A program made the translations under genes and the position numbers. From Verrucomicrobiia bacterium (lineage in GTDB: Bacteria; Verrucomicrobiota; Verrucomicrobiia; Verrucomicrobiales; DEV007): a stretch of 46,574 nt of DNA. Location of the stretch: contig JAGROY010000130.1 in the NCBI GenBank assembly GCA_020439995.1, forward strand, positions 19,238 through 65,811, written 5' to 3'. The notes under the pieces are model-generated. The model worked only from the letters and a program-made list of their open reading frames with translations, had not been told where the DNA came from and searched no databases. Of the stretch, positions 25,399-33,625 are shown piece after piece; the first letter of the stretch is position 1, and every line of letters starts with the position of its first letter.

Positions 25399-26808
25399 CT
25401 AGTTGCCGCCTGGTGCCAAGTTCCCCAGAAACTTGTCGGGGTTCAGGATGTTTGATGGGTCGAGGGCCTGTTTAAGTGTCACGTGAACCTCGCCGGATAC
25501 AGCGCCGACGGCTTCGGCAAACCAGCGCTTCTTCGCGATCCCAATTCCGTGCTCGCCGCTGATGACGCCTTCCCATTCCAGCACCTGGCGGAACAGGCGG
25601 TCGAGCACTTCCTCCGATCGTGCGCGCACTTCCTCGTTCTCGATGTCTGCGACCATGATATTGACATGGATGTTCCCGTCGCCAGCGTGACCGAAGCAGG
25701 CGATTGCCATGCCGCTCTCATTCTGGAGTTCCTCGGCAAAGTTGACGAGATCCACCAATCGGCCTCGCGGCACGACCACATCCTCATTCAGCTTGGTCAG
25801 ACCGGTGGCCCGCAAGCTGTAGGAGAACTCTCGGCGCAACCCCCAGAGGTGCTCGCAACCTGCCTCGGTGTCGGCAAGTTCCATCGACAGCGCGCCCCTG
25901 GACTTCAGCAGCGCCATGAGCTTTGCGCTCTCCAGTGCAACCGACTCAGCGTGCCCGTCCAGTTCAATCATGAGGTGCGCCTCACCTTCAGGCACGAGCC
26001 CTTCTCCCAGATAATCGCGCGCGGCTTCAAGTGTGAACTTATCCGCAATCTCCAGCGCAGCCGGATGAAATCCCGAGCCCAGCACGGCCTGCACCGCAGC
26101 GGCCGCTTCCGTAAATTTTTGAAAGCTGGTTGAGATCGTTGCCCGTGTTTCCGGGTGCGGGATCAGGCGCAACGTTGCTTCGGTGACCACCCCTAACATT
26201 CCCTCAGAACCGACAAACATTCCGATCAGATCGAAACCAGTTTTGTTTTTGTGGCACCTGCCGCCGGTGCGCAAGACGGTTCCATCTGCCAGCACCACTT
26301 CGAGCCCGAGAACGTAGTGCCGGGTCACACCGTATTTCAGGCAGCGGGGACCGCCTGCATTGGTGGCAATGTTTCCGCCCAGCGAGCATTCTTTCAGGCT
26401 CGCGGGATCGGGTGGATACATCATGCCCTGCCGCTTTACTGCCGCCTGGAGCTCACCGGTGATCACACCTGGCTGAACCACCGCCACTCCATCCTCACCG
26501 CTGATCTCCAGAATCCGGTTCATCCTGGCCAATGATAGTGCGACACCACCACACAGCGGGACGCATCCGCCAACATATCCGACGCCTGCGCCGCGAGGAG
26601 TCACAGGAATCCTGCGCGCATGGCAAAACTTCAAGAGACGGCTGACATCGTCTGTCGACTCGGCAAAGACCACGACGTCAGGTGGGTGCGCTGCAAACCA
26701 CTTGTCAGTGCTATGCTCTGCAATGGCGCCAGCCTCTACCGACACTCGCTCCGGCCCGAGCAGTTCGGAAAGTTCTTCAGCCAACGTCATTTCAGCGATC
26801 TCGCTCAT
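25399..26808 (-). CDS. FAD-linked oxidase of the glycolate/D-lactate dehydrogenase type
   Basis: The 469-residue protein has the PCMH-type FAD-binding domain: residues about 40-215 with VVFAESTDDVSRLLKFCHARRIPVTPRGAGVGY, the phosphate-binding segment PPDPASLKECSLGGNIATNAGG and GFDLIGMFVGSEGMLGVVTEATL. The C-terminal FAD-oxidase domain contains ACFGHAGDGNIHVNIM with metal-binding His residues and ISGEHGIGIAKKRWF. These match GlcD and the cytochrome-linked D-lactate dehydrogenases, which oxidise 2-hydroxyacids and pass electrons to the respiratory chain. No GlcE/GlcF or iron-sulfur partner is present in the window. A second in-frame ATG lies at 26790, so the first 6 residues are uncertain. It is convergent with the ankyrin gene. 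Confidence 0.92.
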   Translation of the reverse strand: MSEIAEMTLAEELSELLGPERVSVEAGAIAEHSTDKWFAAHPPDVVVFAESTDDVSRLLKFCHARRIPVTPRGAGVGYVGGCVPLCGGVALSLARMNRILEISGEDGVAVVQPGVITGELQAAVKRQGMMYPPDPASLKECSLGGNIATNAGGPRCLKYGVTRHYVLGLEVVLADGTVLRTGGRCHKNKTGFDLIGMFVGSEGMLGVVTEATLRLIPHPETRATISTSFQKFTEAAAAVQAVLGSGFHPAALEIADKFTLEAARDYLGEGLVPEGEAHLMIELDGHAESVALESAKLMALLKSRGALSMELADTEAGCEHLWGLRREFSYSLRATGLTKLNEDVVVPRGRLVDLVNFAEELQNESGMAIACFGHAGDGNIHVNIMVADIENEEVRARSEEVLDRLFRQVLEWEGVISGEHGIGIAKKRWFAEAVGAVSGEVHVTLKQALDPSNILNPDKFLGNLAPGGN

Positions 26809-26913
26809 GCGTAACCGTTAGCCACGTTTGACACCGTAGCAATCACGATTCCCGTGCAGAAATTGCCTCAGATACGTGCACTATTTGATCAAATCGAGTA
26901 TTTTTTCGCCCCT

Positions 26914-27852
26914 CTACCAGAGCGAGGATGGATAGGCCCCGCTTTCAACCAGCTGGGCGATCGACTGCACAACAATCGGCTTATCTTCCTGATAGGTGAC
27001 CCCAAACCAGTCGGAATTGGTATCGAGAACACGGACTTTCTCACGACCGTCTTTGATCAGCGTGTCCATGAACGTGGTGATGTAGAATTCGGAATTGGGC
27101 TCGTCACCATGCTGTTTCAGAAAGATGCCGAACTCTTCTTCCATCGCAGCGAAAATGGTTTCAGAGAATCCCCACATGTTCATTGAAGCCAGCGTCGCTC
27201 CAGGCAGTGGCCTGGGCTCTCCTCCCTGCGGACGGTTCTCCCCGTTCTGCCCCTCGGCCTGATAAATATCGGTCAATTCTTCGATCGACACTAACATTCC
27301 ACTCTCGTCGAGAGCGCAAATGCCACGGGCAACGCTGCCGTGCGCGGACAGGGTATTCTTGAGGCGAAATCCTACCATACAATTGCGGCACTCGGCCTTT
27401 CCCAGCTCCGGATTGGACAAGAAGCCCGCCAGCGTTTCGTATGCCTCACGCCCGTAGAAATCGTCGGCATTGATCGCGGCAAACGGCTCGTTCACTACAT
27501 GCCTGGCTGCATAGACAGCGTGTGCAGTCCCCCAGGGCTTCGTCCGGCCTTCTGGAACAGAATAGCCGACTGGCACGTCATCCATTCGCTGAAAGGCATA
27601 CTCGACCGGCAGCGACTCAGGAAAACGGCTGCCAATTTGGTCGCGAAATTCCTGCTCGATATCCTCACGGATGACAAATACGACTTTTCCAAATCCGGCA
27701 CGCACGGCATCAAAAACCGAATAGTCGAGAATCGACTCACCGCTCGGCCCCATCGGGTCCACCTGCTTGAGCCCACCGTAGCGGCTGCCCATACCAGCTG
27801 CGAGCACGACGAGTGTTGGTTTTACGTTGTCCAATGGTGAGGTTTCTTCCAT
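26914..27852 (-). CDS. sugar-nucleotide-type nucleotidyltransferase
   Basis: I start the gene at the ATG at 27852, giving 312 residues; an open frame continues upstream over the end of the preceding gene, but its translation is Arg-rich and unrelated. The protein opens with KPTLVVLAAGMGSRYGGLKQ, the nucleotide-binding loop (L/V-A-A-G-x-G-S-R) of nucleotidyltransferases, followed by MGPSGESILDYSVFDAVRAG, PWGTAHAVYAAR and FAAINADDFYG with the metal-binding Asp pair. It should join an NTP and a sugar- or choline-like phosphate; the exact substrate is not clear. It lies 62 nt downstream of the DUF1549/DUF1553 gene on the same strand. Confidence 0.85.
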   Translation of the reverse strand: MEETSPLDNVKPTLVVLAAGMGSRYGGLKQVDPMGPSGESILDYSVFDAVRAGFGKVVFVIREDIEQEFRDQIGSRFPESLPVEYAFQRMDDVPVGYSVPEGRTKPWGTAHAVYAARHVVNEPFAAINADDFYGREAYETLAGFLSNPELGKAECRNCMVGFRLKNTLSAHGSVARGICALDESGMLVSIEELTDIYQAEGQNGENRPQGGEPRPLPGATLASMNMWGFSETIFAAMEEEFGIFLKQHGDEPNSEFYITTFMDTLIKDGREKVRVLDTNSDWFGVTYQEDKPIVVQSIAQLVESGAYPSSLW

Positions 27853-27913
27853 GACGCGTATGAAAGGCGATCCTCCGACAGTGTCCAGCGGAATCCCATT
27901 CCGCCATTCCGGG

Positions 27914-30271
27914 TTAGTCACAGAAGGCAAACTCGTTCGATGCCAGCACGGCCTGTGCAAACGCCTTCCAGCCGTCTTCTCCATTCTCACCGTCCGCCTC
28001 GCAGGCATTGATGAATTCGCGGCCCATCGCGATTTCTTCCGCACTCGGATTCCTCGCCAGCGCGGCCCGGTAAATCGCAGTGATCCTGCCTTCATCACCG
28101 TCTCCAGTCGCCACGACCTTGGACAAAGCAGCTGCGGCCTCTTGCGTAAAGGCATTGTTCATCAAAAAAAGCGCCTGCTGAGGCACGGTGGTTTCGTGTC
28201 GCTTCGGGCAATGTGCATCCGGCCCGGCAAAGTCAAATGTCCGGAAAAGCCCGGGCAGGTTTTGCCGGTCGACAAAGCCATAGATCGTTTTGCGGCTTCC
28301 ACCCGACTCGATATCCACGGCTCTGCCAAACATCTTCGGATCGAGCTTACCGGTGACCGTCAGCATGGAATCCCTGAGGCCCTCGAACGTCAAACGCTTG
28401 CGGGTGGCCCGAGCGTAAAGACGATTGTCAGGATCTGCTTCCTTTACCGCTGGATCGGCAATCGTCGATTGTTGGTAGGTTTGTGAAAGCACGATCGAGC
28501 GAATCAGATGTTTCATTGACCAGCCGTTCGCAACGAAATCCGCAGCGAGATGATCGAGCAATCCCGGGATCTGCGGCTCCGGCGTGCGCACGCCGAAATC
28601 ACTGGGTGACTCGACCAGTGGCGTGCCCATCAGATGCATCCAGATGCGGTTCGCCATCACCCGTGCAGTGAGCGGATTGTCAGGATCTGCGATCGCCCTG
28701 GCCAGCTCCAGCCTGCCGCTGCCCTGGGTAAAAGGTTTACGGTCAGTGCCGGAAAGAATCGACAGAAACTGACGGGGCACTTGCTCGCCCCTCCGATCAG
28801 GATTCCCGCGCTCAAAGACGACAGGCTCGACCGGTTGCGGCTTGTCTATCATCACCATTGCCCTGGTGGGAGCACCCTCATCAGTTGCCCTGAATTTGTC
28901 GGCGGCACGCTGCCGCTTTCGAACTTCGTTGCGATTTGGCACGGAGTAGTCGCGCACCAGCGCGTTCGGATCGAGACCAGCGATCCCTTGATCTGAAGTG
29001 AGGATTGGGTCGCCATCGCCGCCTGTCAACAGCGCTGCAATACCCGCGTGCACTTCAGCACCGGAGCTGATCGCATCCATCACGAAGTAATCCCACAAAG
29101 TCCCCTGCCCGCCGGTGACACTGGCGATGGTCTGGGAAATGACTGACGCATCTGACTCAGCGGGCAATGCCGCAAGGGCGCGCCAGAGAGCAACGGTAGA
29201 GCCCGGTGCGGCGTCACCTTTGATGACCAGACTCTGCCAGCGCTCCAGTGCCGCTGGATAGAGCTTCCGATCCTGCGCAAATCGCGCCAAATCCCGGCCG
29301 TCAAGGTCGCGGGACTCCCATGCCGCCTGTAGATAATCCTTCACTGACTCAACCGTCAGCAGCTCATCGCGCCGTTCGTTTTTGTAGTCGGCGATGGCGG
29401 CCTCTAGCTCCGCCAGACGCGCCTGATACTGCTCGTACGCAGCGGAATCCTCCGGCTTGCCGACCAATGGAAGCTCACCGGGTTCCATCGAACTTTGGAA
29501 CACTCCGTAGAGGGAGTAGTAGTCCTTGATCGGAACCGGATCGAATTTGTGGTCGTGGCAACGCGCGCAAGCAACTGTCAGCCCAAGCATTCCACGGGTG
29601 ACGACGTCGATTCGGTCATCAATGATGTCCGGCTCACGATTCAAAAACCGGCGACCGAGCGTCAGGTATCCCATCGCTGCCAGGTCCGAGGGCGGAGCAT
29701 CTTTGACTAAATCGGCCGCCAGCTGCGCAACGAGAAACTCATCGTAAGGCATGTCCGTGTTGAACGCTTTGATCACCCAGTCACGGTAGCTGTAGGAAAA
29801 CGGATAGCGCCGCTCCTCTTCGAAAACATACCCTTTCGTGTCAGCGTATCGAGCGACATCCAGCCAGTGCCGCGCCCATTTTTCACCAAAAGAGGAGGAA
29901 GCGAGCATCTGGTCTACTGCCGCCGCAACCACTTCCCCGAAACGCTCAGGATCGCTTTCGACAGCGCTGGCAAATGCCTGGACTTGCTCAAACGACGGCG
30001 GCACTCCCGTCAAATCGAACGAAAGCCGGCGGAACAGCTCTCTGGGTGCAGCAGCCGGAGCCGACTCGATTCCGCGCGTTTGTAGCTCGGCGCGAATGAA
30101 TGCATCAATCGACGATTGGACAGCTGGCACAACTGGCGGGGGAACTGCAACGACCGGCGCAAATGCCCAGTGCACAGCATCCCCTGCTATCGCAGGCGAG
30201 GAGGGCGCAATCACCAAAAACGCAGCGACCGAAGTGAAGATCTTGCACCACTTTTGAAAAGGATCAGACAT
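27914..30271 (-). CDS. DUF1549-DUF1553 exported protein lacking the N-terminal cytochrome domain
   Basis: I take the ATG at 30271 as start (785 residues); the frame can extend to a TTG at 30307, but the ATG gives a better signal peptide (WCKIFTSVAAFLVIAPSSPAIAGD). Unlike the other two in the window, this protein has no PSCyt1 domain: a short Pro-rich linker is followed at once by DUF1549 (LFRRLSFDLTGVPPSFEQV, GEKWARHWLDVARYADTKG, CARCHDHKFDPVPI at about 235-245) and then DUF1553 (TARVMANRIWMHLMGTPLVES, YARATRKRLTFEGLRDS, ETTVPQQALFLMNNAF). No DUF1501 gene follows; the next gene is a nucleotidyltransferase. It may have lost its cytochrome or use one encoded elsewhere. Confidence 0.9.
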   Translation of the reverse strand: MSDPFQKWCKIFTSVAAFLVIAPSSPAIAGDAVHWAFAPVVAVPPPVVPAVQSSIDAFIRAELQTRGIESAPAAAPRELFRRLSFDLTGVPPSFEQVQAFASAVESDPERFGEVVAAAVDQMLASSSFGEKWARHWLDVARYADTKGYVFEEERRYPFSYSYRDWVIKAFNTDMPYDEFLVAQLAADLVKDAPPSDLAAMGYLTLGRRFLNREPDIIDDRIDVVTRGMLGLTVACARCHDHKFDPVPIKDYYSLYGVFQSSMEPGELPLVGKPEDSAAYEQYQARLAELEAAIADYKNERRDELLTVESVKDYLQAAWESRDLDGRDLARFAQDRKLYPAALERWQSLVIKGDAAPGSTVALWRALAALPAESDASVISQTIASVTGGQGTLWDYFVMDAISSGAEVHAGIAALLTGGDGDPILTSDQGIAGLDPNALVRDYSVPNRNEVRKRQRAADKFRATDEGAPTRAMVMIDKPQPVEPVVFERGNPDRRGEQVPRQFLSILSGTDRKPFTQGSGRLELARAIADPDNPLTARVMANRIWMHLMGTPLVESPSDFGVRTPEPQIPGLLDHLAADFVANGWSMKHLIRSIVLSQTYQQSTIADPAVKEADPDNRLYARATRKRLTFEGLRDSMLTVTGKLDPKMFGRAVDIESGGSRKTIYGFVDRQNLPGLFRTFDFAGPDAHCPKRHETTVPQQALFLMNNAFTQEAAAALSKVVATGDGDEGRITAIYRAALARNPSAEEIAMGREFINACEADGENGEDGWKAFAQAVLASNEFAFCD

Positions 30272-30552
30272 TGGATTCACACTAATCCTCAGGGAATACA
30301 GCTTCAAGTCCGGCGCGGAGACGGTTCCAAATCCGACACATACTGGCCCTGAATTAAGCTTACATTCATCCCCAGACTCTCAAGCTGGCATCCCAGAACA
30401 ATGATTTTCTCGGTCGCGTCAAGATTTCTATGGAAAATCTGTCGTCGCTCGCATAGGAACGATAAATTGGAATGCCGTTTCCTCAGGTGACAGCTGAAGC
30501 AGCGGCAGATTGATACCGGAAGATCTGCGGCGATGAACCCGATTTCCAGCTC

Positions 30553-31485
30553 ATGAGCGACAACGACGAACCCAACAAAGATTCCAAAGACCCGGAGGTG
30601 CCCCCGCCAAACAATAAGTTCGCGAAGCAGCAGCTTCCGCGGCTGGATGTTGGCGTCGGCCCCAGCCGTAAGGCGGCGAAGGATCAAATCATTGAGCGCT
30701 TCGAGCAAAAATACATCATCCACCCGCGCCTGGTTCCGCAAATCCGGAAATACCTCGAGCCCTTCTGCATTCCAGATCCCAACGGCAAAGGCGACATTCC
30801 GGAGTACATCGTTACCACCCTGCAGCTGGACACTCCGCAGATGGATCTTGCGTTGGCAAAAGAGCGCAAGATGTTTGCGCGATTCAAGCTGCGAATCCGC
30901 ACCTACGGCACCGATGCGAACCCGAATTTGCCGGTTTTTGTCGAGCTGAAGCGGAAGGTCGGTGGAGTCATCATCAAGAGCCGCTCAAAGATGAAGCGCA
31001 GCGAGTATAAACCAGGAATGCTGCTGCACCCCGAAGAAATGCCCGTTCTCAAGACGGCAAAGGACAACGTCAATCTGATGGATTTCTCGCGGATCACCCG
31101 CCAGATCGGTGCCCGTCCACGGATGCTCATCCGCTACATCCGCGAGTCGTACTTTGGCGCGAATGATGACTACGCCCGCATCACATTTGACCGTCGGGTT
31201 TCTTACAGACCGACCCGCAGCTGGGAGCTTCCCGATGAACGCCTTGCGGACTGGAAACACTGGAGTGCCATGGACACCCAGACCGGCCTCCGGCGTCCCT
31301 TCGCTGGCTACATTTTTGAGCTCAAGGCGATGAGAGACTCGCCACGCTGGATGCTTGATCTGGTTGAACGTTTCAACCTCGAAACCACCGGGTTTTGTAA
31401 ATACGGCACCGCCTACCGCCTGGAGTCGCTCTACAGAGGAGACGAATATACCGTTCAAGGTGAGAACGTTACAATCACAAGTTGA
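30553..31485 (+). CDS. VTC-domain (polyphosphate polymerase type) protein
   Basis: The 310-residue protein has a hydrophilic 45-residue leader and then a VTC domain (about 46-300), the triphosphate-tunnel fold of the yeast vacuolar polyphosphate polymerase Vtc4. Visible tunnel residues: ERFEQKYIIH (E51, K53), FKLRIRTYG (K112, R114, R116), VFVELKRKVGG (E131, K133, K135), RYIRESY (R194, R197), ARITFDRRVSYRP (R209, R214, R215), and YIFELKAM (E256, K258). These are positions expected for triphosphate/polyphosphate and metal binding, so the domain is probably active. No membrane segment is present, so the domain should lie in the cytoplasm. It is the first gene of a four-gene run with DUF4956, HlyD and TolC types. 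VTC next to DUF4956 is common in bacteria; the efflux partners are not, to my knowledge. Confidence 0.88.
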   Translation: MSDNDEPNKDSKDPEVPPPNNKFAKQQLPRLDVGVGPSRKAAKDQIIERFEQKYIIHPRLVPQIRKYLEPFCIPDPNGKGDIPEYIVTTLQLDTPQMDLALAKERKMFARFKLRIRTYGTDANPNLPVFVELKRKVGGVIIKSRSKMKRSEYKPGMLLHPEEMPVLKTAKDNVNLMDFSRITRQIGARPRMLIRYIRESYFGANDDYARITFDRRVSYRPTRSWELPDERLADWKHWSAMDTQTGLRRPFAGYIFELKAMRDSPRWMLDLVERFNLETTGFCKYGTAYRLESLYRGDEYTVQGENVTITS

Positions 31486-31591
31486 AATATTGCAGGATTT
31501 TCCTTTATCCCGTCTAAACTTCCGCTTCATAACAGAATTTTCCCATTCATATTTGAGAATCTAAAACTCAGACTCTTTGACCTGACCAACC

Positions 31592-32278
31592 ATGATTGAT
31601 CCCCTTTTCGATGCGCTTGGCGCCAGCCGTATGCTGACGACCATGGAGGTATTCGTCTCGCTGTGCGTAAGCTTCGTTCTCGGCCTTGTGTTGGCGAACA
31701 TTTACCGGTGGACCCACCAGGGCTTTTCCTATGGACGCTCCTTTCTCCATACCATGGTGCTGGCCACGATCGTCATTACCATCATGATCATGGCAATCGG
31801 AAACAATATGGCTCGCGGCCTCGGAATTCTGGGCGCCATGGCATTCGTCCGCTTCAGAACGCCCATCCGGGATCCCCGCGACATCACCTTCCTCTTTGCC
31901 GCTTTAGCCATCGGCATCTCCTCAGGGGCTCAGGTTTTTAATATCGCGATTCTTGGAACATTGTTCTTTGGAGCAACCGCTGTCTTCCTGGCCTGGTCGC
32001 CGTTCGCCTCACGGCGCGAGTTCGAGGGATTGCTGCGTTTCATGCTCCCCAAGGACCATCAGGGAGCTGACATGCTCGATGATATTTTCCGTCAATACTG
32101 CACCTCAGCCGACCTCCTGGCCATGCGGGAGGCCATTCAGGGCGAGGTGAACGAATTTTCCTATCAGATCAGGCTCATTGATCCGTCCTATAAGGCGGAT
32201 CTCGTGGATGCCGTTGCACGCATTCCAGACATTGAAGAAGTGAGCCTCATCATGCAGCGCACAACTGTTGAAATCTAG
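31592..32278 (+). CDS. DUF4956 inner-membrane protein
   Basis: The 228-residue protein has at least four hydrophobic segments in the first 140 residues: about 18-38 (MEVFVSLCVSFVLGLVLANIY), 51-69 (HTMVLATIVITIMIMAIG), 74-88 (RGLGILGAMAFVRF) and 97-133 (FLFAALAIGISSG and FNIAILGTLFFGATAVFLAW). The loop FRTPIRDPRDITF between the third and fourth segments is the DUF4956 signature. The C-terminal 90 residues are soluble, with EFSYQIRLID and IPDIEEVSLIMQRTTVEI, resembling a small ferredoxin-like regulatory domain. DUF4956 is repeatedly found next to VTC-domain proteins. It lies 106 nt after the VTC gene and 34 nt before the HlyD gene. Confidence 0.88.
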   Translation: MIDPLFDALGASRMLTTMEVFVSLCVSFVLGLVLANIYRWTHQGFSYGRSFLHTMVLATIVITIMIMAIGNNMARGLGILGAMAFVRFRTPIRDPRDITFLFAALAIGISSGAQVFNIAILGTLFFGATAVFLAWSPFASRREFEGLLRFMLPKDHQGADMLDDIFRQYCTSADLLAMREAIQGEVNEFSYQIRLIDPSYKADLVDAVARIPDIEEVSLIMQRTTVEI

Positions 32279-32312
32279 TGCTGAGATTCCAACCCAAAAG
32301 AGCTGAAACACC

Positions 32313-33434
32313 ATGAGCGAACTCCATCCTAGCGCCCCCACCCTCAAAAAAGGACGACGCAGCCACCGCATCAGGCAGGTCATCGATCACTGGCCACTCC
32401 TTGTCTGGTTTCTCGTACTTGTCGTGGCCGTCAGCGGTTATAAACAAGGCATCGTTTTCGATCGCATGAATGGCGTGGTGGGGGTAGACCAAGCATCGAT
32501 CGCCCCTACAGAAGACGGCACTTTCCTCGGATTGGCTCCGAAGATCAAAACTGGGCAGTCGGTCGTTCCGGGTCAATTGATTGGGGAAATGGATCCAACA
32601 ATGATCGAACTTGAGATCTTAAAATTTAAAGAGAAGCGAAGACTGAGCGGAATGGGCAACGTGATTAAGAATCACGAGAAGCTGGTCGAACTGCAAAGTG
32701 ACCAGCTTGAGGCCGAGGAAAAACTTGCGCTGACTGAGAGCGAACTCAACAGCTTAATAAAGCAGCGTGAAGCACTAGAAAATTCGTCATCAAAGCTCAT
32801 TACTCCTGCACACATCGAGAAGCTAGAACTCGATATTCGAGTGATGACAATCAAAAGGGATTCAGATGCGGCGCTAAACGCTTTCCTCAAGGAATCCGTG
32901 ACAAAACGGACTGAACTTCTTGAAAATGAGATTTCTAAAGACGATCAAGAAACGATTCACTACGATCCAGATGATGAGCAGCAGCTAGCAATGATGGATC
33001 TTCGCCTCGAAAGGACGAAGCTGAAAGCGGTGCGCCCAGGTATTGTCGATAGAATTCTTAAAGACCCGGGTGAGTTTGTAAAAGCAGGTGAACCCATCGC
33101 TAAAGTGGTCACAACGGCGGACCACATTATCGGATTTCTTCCCCAACAGGAATTGGCTTCCGTGAAGGTAGATGATGAAGTCTGGATCACTTCAGCCATC
33201 GACCGTGTTACGACATTCAAATCAAAGGTACGCAACCTTTCTCCACGTATCGATAGCGTCCGGGATTCCGCCAGCCCACTTCCCAACCAGGCTGTCCGTG
33301 GGCGAACCATTCTCATTGACTTCCCTGAAGACGCAAAATCAGCGTTCCTCCCCGGGCAACCAGTGATTATTCACCTGAAACCTCCAGGGGAACTCTCGCT
33401 GATGACCAAGTTTTTTAATCTATTTCGAAAATAA
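32313..33434 (+). CDS. HlyD-type periplasmic adaptor (membrane fusion protein)
   Basis: The 373-residue protein has a single transmembrane segment at about residues 29-44 (WPLLVWFLVLVVAVSGY), then the start of a biotin-lipoyl-like half (VGVDQASIAPTEDGTFLG) and GQLIGEMDPTMIE, a long coiled coil (about 90-205, rich in Lys/Glu, with LVELQSDQLEAEEKLALTESEL), the second lipoyl half (LKAVRPGIVDRILKDPGEFVKAGEPIAKV) and a beta-barrel domain (IIGFLPQQELASVKVDDEVWI). This is the standard layout of HlyD/EmrA-type adaptors that link an inner-membrane transporter to a TolC channel. No ABC, RND or MFS pump is encoded near it; the only inner-membrane partner in the run is the DUF4956 protein. The TolC-type gene follows directly. 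Confidence 0.9.
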   Translation: MSELHPSAPTLKKGRRSHRIRQVIDHWPLLVWFLVLVVAVSGYKQGIVFDRMNGVVGVDQASIAPTEDGTFLGLAPKIKTGQSVVPGQLIGEMDPTMIELEILKFKEKRRLSGMGNVIKNHEKLVELQSDQLEAEEKLALTESELNSLIKQREALENSSSKLITPAHIEKLELDIRVMTIKRDSDAALNAFLKESVTKRTELLENEISKDDQETIHYDPDDEQQLAMMDLRLERTKLKAVRPGIVDRILKDPGEFVKAGEPIAKVVTTADHIIGFLPQQELASVKVDDEVWITSAIDRVTTFKSKVRNLSPRIDSVRDSASPLPNQAVRGRTILIDFPEDAKSAFLPGQPVIIHLKPPGELSLMTKFFNLFRK

Positions 33435-33625
33435 AGCCCATGCTTGCCACTTCTTCCCGCTTGGTTCAGCAGTCAGTTAGATCGCTGGCCCGCGCCATGG
33501 GAAGTTTTAAAAAAAACCGCTCCACAAAGCTCGAAATCCTTAAAAGTTTTACTAACTACAATTGGCTCCGATCTTTCTTGAGGTTTGTTTTTTTGCCTAG
33601 TAAGTGTGACTCATTCGCCAGCGTC

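Noticed and set aside
27853..28155. N-terminal extension of the nucleotidyltransferase frame
   Set aside because: It overlaps the end of the DUF1549/DUF1553 gene and is Arg/Trp-rich; the ATG at 27852 is directly followed by the nucleotide-binding motif region.
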